A stretch of DNA of 64,000 bases from Sipunculus nudus (lineage: Eukaryota > Annelida > Sipuncula > Golfingiida > Sipunculidae). The stretch covers positions 45,379,340 to 45,443,339 of the forward strand of contig CM049322.1 in the NCBI GenBank assembly GCA_026874595.1. Reading direction: 5' to 3'. The notes beneath the pieces are model-generated. The model worked only from the letters and a program-made list of their open reading frames with translations, had not been told where the DNA came from and did no database searches. The position numbers were made by a program, and so were the translations under genes. This document shows positions 27,451 to 40,200 of this stretch, one piece after another. The stretch's first letter is position 1; each line of letters opens with the position of its first letter.

Positions 27451-28779
27451 AACAACGCCAATGTATCATTAATCTATGTGTACAGACATTGATCTGACCA
27501 AAAAAACTGTTCAATCATATGGCCTTGCAGCTACCTACATTATCCCACATAAACACATGGTAAAACTTGTCTGAACATGTAATACCCATTACAGACAATA
27601 ATCGCCAATTAAACAGATAAAAACTTGGATTATCTTCATATTTAGCTTATTTCCTTTGACCTTCTTGTAGGACTTTCAGCTTTATCGTATCGTCATATGG
27701 TTATATTATGTGTAATTCATGTTTATTAACTCAAATAACTCAATAAACATGTTATTAAATTATAAATAAATATTATGGGGGTTGTCAGAACAGTGTTTGA
27801 TCAGTTTGTTTGAGGTAGTGGGCAAGGATACATGAATGATACCAGAGCCAGATTTAATCCTGAGTCCGATCGGACATTCACATCAGTACTTTTAAAAACA
27901 AGAGACCCGTGGGTCACGGCGCTTAGCTGTTATATATGATCACAAAATATAATTTGGAAGTAGTGGTAGACAAAGTCTGGTTTTGTGTGGTAATATAAGC
28001 CCTATTATAAGTTGACTGTGTTTAATTCAAGTTATGTAAGATTTTGATAATACCCTTTGATACAGTGAAGAGGATTAATGTCATTTATATTATTTGTCAT
28101 AAAGTATTTATTAAAAATTAATAACAAATATTGTGTCAAATATAATTTAAAATTAAACATAACAACAGTATCATCTTTTTTTTTCATCAAAGATTTTTTT
28201 TAATAATACTATCGAAATAAATGATTATTAAAAATATTATAGAATATATTCATGAATGTATTTGATATCAAATACTTTAATTTTTACCTGTATTCCAATC
28301 CTTATGCATGAAATTATGGAGTACATATTCATATTTGCATTCAAATACGTTTGCAAAGTACTTCATCATGTCTGATATTTATTTAGTTTCAGCCAAACAA
28401 AGTGTTCGGGAATCTAGAATAACAAATATCACAAATTTAAATAATGATCATAAGTACCTGGTTTTATAAATGTTATTTATATTAAAAAAAGATAAAAATA
28501 ATATTTTCACTTTGTACTACATTCACATCAATCTACACACTAGACATAGCAAGAGTCTTATGACAATAAGTACCATTACAGAAATCATAATAAGAACTTG
28601 TCTACGGTCTGATTTTTTATCATATTCAAATTGTTTTTATTGTATCCAACAATTTTTTTCCGATACTATGTTTTTGACCGGGTTCCGCCGCCGCCGTATT
28701 CGTTTTCGGAGAACTCCTCTGAGACTCCTAGACTGATTTTTCCGAAACTTACACCAATTATCGGGTCACGTGTGAACTG

Positions 28780-29582
28780 GTGCCTTACCGATTGGCGTTG
28801 ACCTCTAACCTTTCCTCTCTGCCCATGTGTGCGTCTGTTTTACATAAACCCACATATCTCGGGAACCGTTTGACCGATCAGGGAAAAAAATGAACAAATG
28901 TAGCCTTTTGATAGCTTTATAACATACACAAAAATGATGGCGCCACCTGCTACCATGTTTGCACAGAGTCCATCTGTTTGTCTGCCTTGGGTTGAAATCA
29001 CTCATATCTCTGCAGTGGTTTGAATAATTCACCTGAAATTCGGCATGCTTATACATCCTGGATAGTTTTTTTGATTTTATGACAAGTGGCCCCACCTACA
29101 TTCACGTTCACACTGCATACATCCATGCTTATATCTCCGGAATGGTTTGACGCATCTTCCTGAAAATTTGCAGGTGTATAGATTTTACATAGCTCTTTAT
29201 CATACGCAAAACTGGTGGCGCCACCTGCAACCATTTTTGCACAGTGTCCGTCTGTTTGTTTGCCGTGGGATAAAATCACTCGGCGATGGTTTGACATATC
29301 TGCCTAACATTTTGCTGGTTTATACATCCTGGACAGCTTTCTTGATTTTATTACAGGTGGCGCCACCTACATTCTAGTTTACGCTGCTGACATCCAAGCT
29401 CATATTCTAGGTATGGTAGGGGATTATGGGGACATCTAAAGGTATGCCGAATTTCAGATTCTTAGATCCAACGGTTTCAAAACGTGCCAGTTTAACGGAC
29501 GGACAGACGGACGGACGGACAGCCGACGGAAAAAGGACCACAACTATAGCTCAGATGACTTATAGTCAGCTGAGCTAAAAAT
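28780..29582 (+). repeat. GTGGCGCCAC tandem repeat with ACGGACGG tail
   Basis: Units of about 140 bp repeat the phrases CATATCTC, GGTTTGA, CCTGAAAATT-like, and GGTGGCGCCACCT (about 28936, 29078 in altered form, 29214 and 29356). The element ends at 29490-29582 in ACGGACGGACAG, then ATAGCTCAGATGACTTATAG and an A run, the same end as the array at 23430. It lies in the intron of the broken paralogue. Confidence 0.7.
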
Positions 29583-31291
29583 GTACCCACGAGTTCCTTA
29601 ATGCCCGTTGTGCATAAATCTGTCTTAATTATGTCCTAGTAAGGTGTAAATGCATAACTGTTAGTCTACTCGCCCGAAAGCAATATCATCTTAAAATGGT
29701 TCATCTTTTATCAGGCATTGGTCATTCCCGACAACAAAAGTTGCCATGGCAACCAAAAACAACACTCTTTTCATGGTTAAATCCTATCTTTGTTGCTTCT
29801 TCTTATTCCAGGTATGTAGACGCTAATTTATTATAATATATCATCTGCCTGACGAGAGGCTTCCTGAACCGCAAACAACTCTACCTGTTTCTGCAAGGGT
29901 GACTTGCAGGTATAAAGCATCACAGATATGGATGATTTACCGTTATGCCCCAGGTGGTCCCGTTACAGACGCATGTTGCCGTTATAGACGACTCTATGTG
30001 ACTAAGTAAACATTATCATTTACACACCCAATACTACTCAGGATCAAATACAACTATTCCAGTTTGCGAAAAGCTATGCACTTTATTGGTCCGGCACATT
30101 GTGTTATATAAATGAAATTTGTTACAAAGTATTTTTATGACAAACCACACCCTCATTTTGTTAAATTTCTAATAAAATATTTTTTTCAGCTTCTTATATA
30201 TATATTTTTACACAGGGCATACAAATAGCTATATCGTAGCTTCTAATGTATTTTATTTATCATCATTTATTATAATATGGCCATTGTGCACGGGTTTCAT
30301 TATTCGAATACATTTTTATTAATAAATCACCTTCCAGCTTTGGTAAAGTGTTATACTCGTTCTATGTATATCTAAAGTTTCTTTAAGCAACTCGTATTTT
30401 ATGCTTTTTTTAAAGTATCCTTAGATACATGTCATTCATATTGTATTCAATATATACACTTCAGTTTAATATGCGCATGTTTAGTTAATGTCTGTGTCAG
30501 TACAAAGAGATTTTCCTTGCTAATTTAAACTTGATAGATATCATGTATCATATAACGGTGCAGGTAAAATATGAAATATGTAAGATAAATTAAACAAGCA
30601 TACTTTTTAAGATTAACCAATAATCGGTAAAGCCAAAATATTATTTTATCTATGAGGAAGATATAATTCAAACTTTAGTTTCGTCCTGCCGAGCAAGTAG
30701 GATGAACACATGCACTCTGACAAATTTATGTTTCTTTTTCTACAAGTCTTCTTCATTCCTCTCTTCATGAACAAGCCTTGTTTACTTGAGTGATATTCAA
30801 TGGCATGGATCTCTTGTAAAAGACAAAATACTTGTTTAAGGGCTTATTTAGAGTAAACCGAAAAAAAATATCCATTCAAAATATTACCAGTCGTCTTTTA
30901 TAGAGGGTATCGAATTACTTTTTTTGTGATCTAATTTACGTGACGCAGGGTACCACGTTTATACTTTCTTTTTAACAATATCTGCGTGCGTGTCCCTTGA
31001 TACATATAATAATTCACCTGCATTATTTTATATGATGAGACCAGTCTAAAGAACACAGTCTTCACCTGCCTTCTTGGTCTGATATATTTCTATAAATTTA
31101 TGTCCAATGCTTCAGTGTGCTTGCATAACTGAAACTGTAAGAATTTCTGCCACTTTTGTTTAATGTTACCTTTTGCGTAGAAATAAGATAAAGTATCCAC
31201 TAATTCCATGTCAACGGTAGGGCTACTTAAAATGCACGTGTTCTTTGGAGGCGATTTGTGCAATACTTATTGGGAAATGACAGGTTGATAG

Positions 31292-31293
<2 letters not shown>

Positions 31294-31340
<47 letters not shown>
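31294..31340. repeat. (CT)n microsatellite
   Basis: Pure CT dinucleotide run of about 46 bp. Confidence 0.9.
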
Positions 31341-31345
<5 letters not shown>

Positions 31346-31831
31346 CTTGTCAAATCGACGCCCAGCAGATCATTTTTTATCAAGTTTAAACATAGACTCC
31401 TGCTCCTCCGTTTATTAGGCCAACTTCAGATGGGGCCAAATCTAGACTGGTGAACGTCCTAGTACGCAAAAAATGAAACATATTGCCTCTAGTACGGTCA
31501 CCATATTGCCTCTAGTACGGTCACCACACATTTTTTAGAAGGGAAAGCAAATATAAAGGTTACTTTTTTAGCATTAACTTCCTACCACTGTTCTCACATT
31601 TGACGACGCAGCAGATAAGGAAACACAAAGACGTAGACATGAAGGAAACTTTTTGTATATGTTTGTGTCTGTGTTGTATCTCTCTCTCTCTCTCTCTGTC
31701 TCTCTTTCTGTCGCTCTCTGTTTCACTCCATGTGCAGCTACTCATGGGATTCAAGGAGCCATCGTGATCCTTTCATTTTATTGGTATGCATGGTGCACGT
31801 TATCTATCTATCTATCTTACTATTTATTTAT

Positions 31832-31837
<6 letters not shown>

Positions 31838-31885
<48 letters not shown>

Positions 31886-31886
31886 G

Positions 31887-31941
<55 letters not shown>
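31838..31941. repeat. Compound (TA)n microsatellite
   Basis: TA runs broken by short TTTATATAG interruptions, ending in a GTGTGTGT run. Confidence 0.9.
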
Positions 31942-31948
<7 letters not shown>

Positions 31949-33080
31949 ATATAAGCATGATGTCCTGTACATAATTATCCAGGGGATAAGCTTATACATA
32001 TCCGTGTTAGTCCCAAATCTTTAAATAACCTACTTGAAAATCAAAATTAAAATAACTTCACGGATCTGCCCATTTGAATGTGTACATTTACGCGTACCTA
32101 TAATTGCATATGGTGCGTATACTGCATATGCATATAATGATCTTTGCTAGCTTACTCGGTTTGGAACTCTTGATTAAATTGTATTCTGAGTAAGGTGCTT
32201 TTCAGCTGTATATGGCCTCTGCTGATCGGCTCATCTATGATGATTGGTTTGATACAATGCTTAAGCGTTTGCCTGAATGACCTTTGAACCTCTTCTGAAT
32301 TTTTTGTAGCTTAGAGCTTGCTGGCAAATCAGGAATAAAAAATATATCAATTTAAATTATAACTGTACATGTTAACATGGATTGTTACAACTAATAGTAG
32401 GATCTCTATATATTTATAACACGTATATTATTAGGTCAGAGAAGAACCCCAGGATCACGGCAAAACACCGAACGTGCACGGCACACTACGTGCTCGTCTT
32501 ATAGCCACGTTGAGAGTCAGAACCTGGGGAGGGAGAGAGCAAAATGTGTTACCAATGGACTTAAGAGGTTCCTATTTCACATTCAATTTACCCTTACGAG
32601 ATTATAAAAAAATATTTGTTGAAAAAAAGTATCAATTGTTAGATCGATTTCATTTATATGCGTTTAACTAATCTGTTTATCTAACATACATTGGACACTT
32701 TTTCTTCCCTCAATTTCCATCTGTCTCGGACACTATTCTCAAAACCTATGTAATTAGCAGGTTCCCTTTTCTTTATTTCATGTAATCATTCATTCGTCAA
32801 GTTATATTAAACATATCCTGGTTTCGTTAAACGAAACAATTAAAGTCAAGCTTGTAATTAAACACTTTATTCAAATGTGTTATTTGTTATAAGATGATGA
32901 TTATAGGCTATTCCATTAACTCAAATGACGGATATCTTTACCATTATACTTGTCTGATGAACGTAATTTTTTTCTCATGGGTTACAAATAAGCATTGTTT
33001 AAACATGTCAGATTCAAATTATTAACATGTTAGTGTCTTAATGTTTATTTAATAACATGTCTTGCTTCCACCTTTCTAAT

Positions 33081-33172
33081 TCACTGATATAGCCAGCAAA
33101 GGGCGGCCGTTACTGCTACGACCATCTTCGGAATTATTGCTGAGGTGACACCTGAAAGAAATATTAGCATTT

Positions 33173-33228
<56 letters not shown>

Positions 33229-35050
33229 TATATATACAATAAAATCACACAATTAAATAAATAATATTATGATCATATGCCATTTCATAATTTCGGTCAT
33301 TTTCTCGCACTCTACTTATGATTAATTAATTGATTATTAATACTTAATATTGTTATAAATGCAAATTTTTTATATTCTTTTTATACCCGCACTCTTGCAA
33401 CTGGTGACGCTGTTACTATTGGTTATAAAAATAATAATAATAATAATAATCATTATTATTATTATAATTATTATTATTTTTATTATAACTGATTATTAAC
33501 ATAAACTCAATCGCTTTTTTATAACATAATTCGCTATTGTAAATCATTGTTTGAAAACAAGGAATATCGAAATTCTTTTTTATATTTGTTAAACCTATGC
33601 ATGGTATAATTTTTTCCCATTTGAAATCTTTCGAACTAGACAAATTTATTCCTCTACAATATGCCAATTGGTCAGATGAAAAATAATTGACATAATTAAC
33701 TCACCAAATGAAGAACCGGATCCTGTGGGAACGTAATGGAAATTAATGTTATTATTATTATTATTTTATTTATTATGATTATTATTATTATAATTATTAT
33801 TAATATTATCGTTACTTTGTAATGAAATAGTTTACTATTAAATTTCCATTCATTAATATATTGTACACAATGCTGACTTTTTCGGAAAAAAACCGCAGGT
33901 TTCGTGCTTACTTCATGTCACTCATCAGGATTATATTCTAACATTTAAAATCTAAATATAAACTTACCATTGGTCCTGGGGCAATCTGAAATTGAAAGTA
34001 TATAGAAAACCATCATAATATATTTATTATATATCACATATTATTATCACATTATAACTTATAAATACATTAACTTTAGATGAGATTAATAAAACTTGAA
34101 CATGCTCGACATATTATATATTATATATTACTAAGCTATTTCACATAAACCCAGACCCTTCATATCCTAATGCACCTTTAAAAAATATTCTTTTGTTACT
34201 CTAAAAGAATAATAATAGGAGACCTCAATGCAAGATATTTTACTGATAAACTGATTAACATAAACAACATGTTTAAAAACATTACATATAACAATACACT
34301 GAAGTGCTTGATTATCGCCACTGCCATCTACACGTAACAAAATGCGTGTCACGTGACAATTATGATTATGTAATTTATCTTCCATACCTGGGGAGTTTCG
34401 TTTTCTGAAATAACCTTAGAATAACCGTTTTCATATCTTTAGCTTTATATTATGATAACATGTTTTATTTATAGTAACTAGCATGCAGCTGTTAAATTTT
34501 CAGCATTCGCTATTAGCTGATTACCATTCCTGAAACATGAAGTCCTTTGCATTAAGCTAGGCAAGACTTTAAGAAGAGAACTTGGCTACACTTACTGACT
34601 TCTCTGGAGTTTGCAAAATTGAATACGTTTCCTTGTAGATTGCATAAAAACCTCATGGCATCCCTTGCGTATCTTACAGTAACAGGTGAAAGCACAGGTG
34701 TACGACTCCACAATCCAACCTCTGGTCTCTCGCATTTTTCATCCTTACCCTGACATTTCCAGTTAATGAAGTAATTGTCATAGTCGGTGTCAAAAACTAT
34801 GATAAGTGTTTCTGAAAGAAATCGCACTTTGCAATATTTATATGTTTCTGCGGCCTCGATTATATAAAATATATGTTAACACCTGAATAAAAAAACCACT
34901 TTTTTAATATAAGAATGAATATCGTTTAAAAAGTACTAATTCCCCTCACTCTAGATTGCTCTTCTTAAATGAGATTCGTTCGAACACTCCCGGCCTTGAA
35001 TTAAATATTTTATTTTCACAGGGAATAATCAAACATACGTTTTTCAAGCA

Positions 35051-35103
<53 letters not shown>

Positions 35104-37208
35104 CATACCGTTATCTTGGTTTTTATCACGGATCATTTTGCCTGGTGTCTTCATCGTCAACTCAGAAGGGCCAACCTTACGGCATTTCTTGCCTTCACTA
35201 TAAAAATAAATCAGAAGAATAATATTTAGTCTATTTTTGTTCATTCCATTTATATTTCATTGTTCAAGAAATTTAAATGATTATATTCCTACAGGAAAAC
35301 GTTGACATATTTATTTCTAATGTGTTATCTACAATGTTTCGTCTTTACACAATTGGGGAACTTTCATAATCTGGATATCTCTATAAAAATTATTGATATG
35401 AAAAAAAAGGTTAAATTGTGGAGTAAAAGGCTGACACAAATGACGGTTTCAGTCTCATCAGGATTTACACGTTGCCATCTTGTTCTTTAGTTCCTGTTCC
35501 TTCTTATAGCTTTTTTCTGCTCACTGGGCAAACACTTGAATTCAGAGTTTTAACGACGACGGCGGTCAGAACGGGATGCGTACCCACAAACATCAGCGTC
35601 CTAATAATCACCAAACCACGCTCCATATTAAAGCTTTATTCCATATGAAATGGAACCCAGATTTATGCAATTAATTACCTTGGGATCTTCTTGTCTGGTA
35701 ATGTCGGGACCTTAGGCTGATTCACAAGAGAATAAACAACCCATTAACTGACCTCACCACCAGAGTCCTTATGCCCATAGTTGAGAAATCTCGTTTCAAG
35801 CAATAGAGGCGTTACAAAGGTCATTCGCGCGTGACGTCGCATTGACTGACGCCATCAAGTGGAATTCTCATACATCTGTGTTCAGCAGTGATTAATATAT
35901 CGCAATCATTATAAGGTGGGTTTTTTTTTAATATTTGTCTCATACAAAATCTGTAGGACATATTTAATCACTCGGCAGTCTTTTATACTTTCTCATTTGT
36001 ATATGAAAATATCCGGGAAGATCATGTTGACATGGGTATTTGTACAGGCTACACGTATTCTGTTTGGGAAAGGTCTCCAAAAATATGTAGATTGTATGCT
36101 TGTAATATGATTGACTGTTTACAATGCCAACGGTTACGTGATTGGTTACTCGCAAGTTCATTGCTCATGATTATTTATTGATAAATATGCGATTAAGTTC
36201 ACAAATAGTTCATTGTAAGGTCAATTATCATATGTGTCGCCCGAGGCACGAGTTCGCAGTCCATTTCTATGAAACCCGATATAACATCATGGAGATAATG
36301 GTATCTAGACATTGCATGTTCTATGCGAGTCCATTAGCAAAAGTATGAGGGCAAAACAGATCTATTAATTGATTTATGCAATGTTAAACATTAAAATGTA
36401 CATGGATATATTGCATAGAATCATGATGTAACTTTCTTACATGAGCATTAAGGGTCCCAATTCTTCTACCTTTTGGAAAAGAATTTATGCAAATTTCTGA
36501 TTTCCTATTTGTAGATATTAATGGTCTAAGGGTAAATTAACGTGAAGTTCTTAAAAGATGCATGAACGTGTTTATAAGAACATGTGTGAAAACAACACAG
36601 CAATGCCGACATACCGGGAAAAAACATTTAACTTAAGGTGGTAGGTTGCATGCTTGCTGGCAGACGCACGATGCTGCGAGGTGATATAAGCAAAACAAGC
36701 AGCTTGTGTGCAATTAAATTGGCATTTTCTGGCCTATTTTTGTATGAGCTCCAAGGGATTGCCTGCAGTCTATAAAGGTCATATAACTGATTGGGCCACT
36801 TTAAACGCCGAGTCTGTCAGTCAGCATGAAGTACCTTGGAGTGCCTCATATTCAGGACTTACGCGACGTAGTATGTGATGTAGTTTTTGCCATCTGTTCT
36901 TGCGAGATCCGCCGTCATGCCTATTATTGGACCTTCCAGTGTATGCCCAACTGGAAGGTACATTTGTCTCAGGTACCACCGGCCAATCACCTGCGGGAAT
37001 CATATAATTATATATATATATATATAGATATATATATATATATATATGTGCTGGTTCGTTGTAAAAATAAATCCGAATACACAGAAATGTCGCATTACGG
37101 TTTCGTTTGGAATCGAACCCATGACTTCCAGATCGCAATTCATTAAGTAGAACAAACATAAAAGTGATTTCAAGAAGACGACCTAATTTACATATTATTA
37201 ACATGATG

Positions 37209-37266
<58 letters not shown>

Positions 37267-40200
37267 CATATAGTGTACATATGTTATACATAAACAATAT
37301 TTTCTTTGATATATATAATTATGTATGTACTGTAGGAGTAAATGCAGACATTTATAAGACATTCTATAAAAAAGAAGCACTTTTTCTTAAAATAACTCAC
37401 CTTTTCAAAGTCATATTTGTTGAAGTATGGAATAAACTTTGTATAACACCCATCAGCTGAATATTAAGATTAACAGATATCTATGATTTAAACAGAACGA
37501 AATATAATCAACTTTAATTATCTACCAATAATACATTTTTGAGTTACTTATACACGGAGAAATCGAAATATTTTTTTTTTAAATTTTCTATAAATATATA
37601 AATTGTATTATTTTCTACGTCGAATTTCCTTTTATAATATTATAGGATATTTAAAAACATCATTTCATTTCTAAATATGAGTTCGACAATTATATGTCAT
37701 TCAGCTGTGACCTCGGATGGAGAGGATAAAGAAGATATGTGGGTGTTGTTGCTCTCTGATAGAATGAGAGGAGCCAGTTTGACTGATGTGGACACGTGCC
37801 TGTTTATATAAGTAGGTATTGAGCGTGCTGTGATTTTAATAAATTATATCAAGGTATACCAAGAAATGTGCATCCAAATGTATAGATAAACTAAGTCAAT
37901 TCATGTGGAGGGGAATAAGTTGATGATAAGTTGAAAGTAGAGATTTTAGCAAAGTTGCCTTGAAGTGTACAGGATAGAATATTTTAATGTCTGTGCCCCT
38001 TGTGCGCTTTCACTAACAAACTTATTGAAACGTTTATATCAACAGTTGGACAGATATATTACGAGCATTGTTTCTTGCTTCAATACTATCATTCTGCCTT
38101 TCTGCTTTTCGATGTATTTACATTTCCAGCAATGTATGGTTAAATCAAATGTACATATGGCACTGACCGTTTGGTGCATTATCCATGCGACAGCCTGAAA
38201 TATACAAACCAAGCATTAAATGGTCATCTCATCAGTCTTTTTTTAGTTCCCCGCTCCACAAATTTTTATTGGTAATTGCAAAAACATAAGAGTCTAAGCC
38301 GTAGATTCATAAAGGCGGACAGCCATTACATGGACGGGCATTTCATAGAAAGTACGGCTCTCAATGAGTTTTAATGCCAAGATGTGCTGGATCAGTTTGA
38401 CATGAATATATGGGTATTTTCTTATGGAAAACAAAACATTACGTTCCATTATATGTATAAATGTTAAGCACTTTGGAGCATCATGTAAAAGTTTCCAGCA
38501 GCCCCTCCCCTTCTTTATATACATTATAGTTCTAATCTTTAGTAGGCAGAAGATATGCATCTTACTAAACATTGCTGTGATACTTCCTCATAAATTTCTT
38601 TGTAATTTCATAATTACAAATCAACTTTTCAGAAACAGAAACATGGAGGCTGCTCCATATACATACGACCGATTAATTATATTACTACTACTACTACTAC
38701 TATTACTACTACTACTACTACTTCTACTACTAATAATAATAATTATTATTATGAAATAATAATAAAGGAGGACTTACTTCTATAAGCCAGAGGTTTCTTG
38801 GTGTAAGTTGTCTCTGGCGTACACAAGGTGTCTCTGACTGAGGTAGCTACCTCTAGTGACGAGTATACCATACTGCGGTTCCTGCTTACAATATCTATCT
38901 GAGGTCGTGTGCAAACGCCATCCTCCATGTATCCAGAGAAACAAAAGTAAGCCACCCAATACGTGCTGAAACTTCCCCCAGGCGTGTATAGGTAGCCCAC
39001 TTGAAAAAAAAAAACCTTTCCAGGTAAACACCTTTTCCAGTAGACTATCGAGATATGCCGGGAACGACTAATGCTAGGTTTATAATGTTTTATTTAACAA
39101 AGTACGCAATGTTGGGTCACATGACCTGGGTAAACAAGGCAGCTCTGACGACTAGAGAGAACTTCTTTTAGGTATTCGTCAAACCTCTGACTACACTTAT
39201 ACAACAGAAAAATCTGTAAAATTAAGTATGTAATGGTCATGATTAGGATATTTATTAGATACTCTGCAAAAATCAACACAATATTCGGAAGCAAGGTCGG
39301 ATAGGAACTGAATCCCGCTTTAGTGACAGCTTTAATGTTTTAGATAGCTGGAAATTGATAAAGCGTAAATTATTGAATTATTGAATTCTCATCTAACGCT
39401 GTATGTATTTCCCCTTTAAAAGGAATCAGAGACATCTAGGAAACATTTAAAGCGTCTTATCACCACATCAGAATTCCAATAAAAGCGAAACAATATTTTG
39501 AGATGCTATGGAGAGATTAATGAAAATAGATAATTACTCGTATTTTAGTAAGAATGAAAACATACAAACACAATAGTGAGAAATAATAAAATTAAATATT
39601 TCTAGATTACACATTAGCAGTTTTATTGGGAGTCCGATGAGGTATTTTGGTTCAGGAAATTAAGAGCTGAAGTCTTCTTAATTATAATCATTATGGGGAT
39701 TTTGGTTAATAATTAATGTTTAATACTAGTATGTTGATACCAACAGATTTGTTATATGAAATATATTGAAATTGACAATGTGTATGCTGAGATTACTGAA
39801 GGCTGATACAGGTCTGATTACATAATAAAACGCTGATTGCTCTTTTGCGATATAACTTAGGTAAAAGTATTTTAAATATTGTGCTTACCCGTTTCTTCAT
39901 CTTTATGTAGAGCAGCTTCCCTTGGATATTCTGGGTCCACTACAATTTGCCTCATTCTAGTAGAGCCACACCTCCCATCGGACTGACTACATTCATAAGA
40001 AATTTTAAAAGTATTCATCTAGTGTGTACAATTTATTTCTAAACATATCATGCCATTAGAAACGTTAGAAACAGGGAAATATACGAATGGATACAAGGTC
40101 GACTACATCTAAATAAAGCTAACATGTTGGAAACTACATTATAAAAATCAGGCAAAAACAATCTAATTTAAATCAAAACTGAAGACTTGTTTATTCGGAG

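Larger units (their letters stand above)
26865..29774 (-). pseudogene. Broken lipocalin-like paralogue (exons 1 and 2 only)
   Basis: Exon 1 (29774 down to 29670) reads MKRVLFLVAMATFVVG, then DQCLIKDEPF, a TAA stop at 29691-29693, and DDIAFGR. It aligns end to end with exon 1 of the intact gene at 41826 (CPIKDQPFEDDVAF). The second exon (26966 down to 26865) reads GFGRWFAVERMSA, then changes frame to IYGGYGEKAVVYFNVTDL. That matches CLGRWYAVERL and the following IYDVYDEKGVLFINATEL, with about 14 nt missing. No later exons were found. The gap between the two exons holds repeats. Confidence 0.8.
29775..33080. other. Non-coding spacer with simple repeats
   Basis: No supported exon. It contains a (CT)n tract at about 31294-31340, a two-copy 23-bp duplication at about 31479-31525, a (CT)n tract at 31679-31700 and long (TA)n tracts at 31839-31940. 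Confidence 0.5.

Noticed and set aside
36821-37297. 158-residue minus-strand frame
   Set aside because: Half of it is (TA)n translation; the rest has no recognised family and overlaps a possible SINE remnant.
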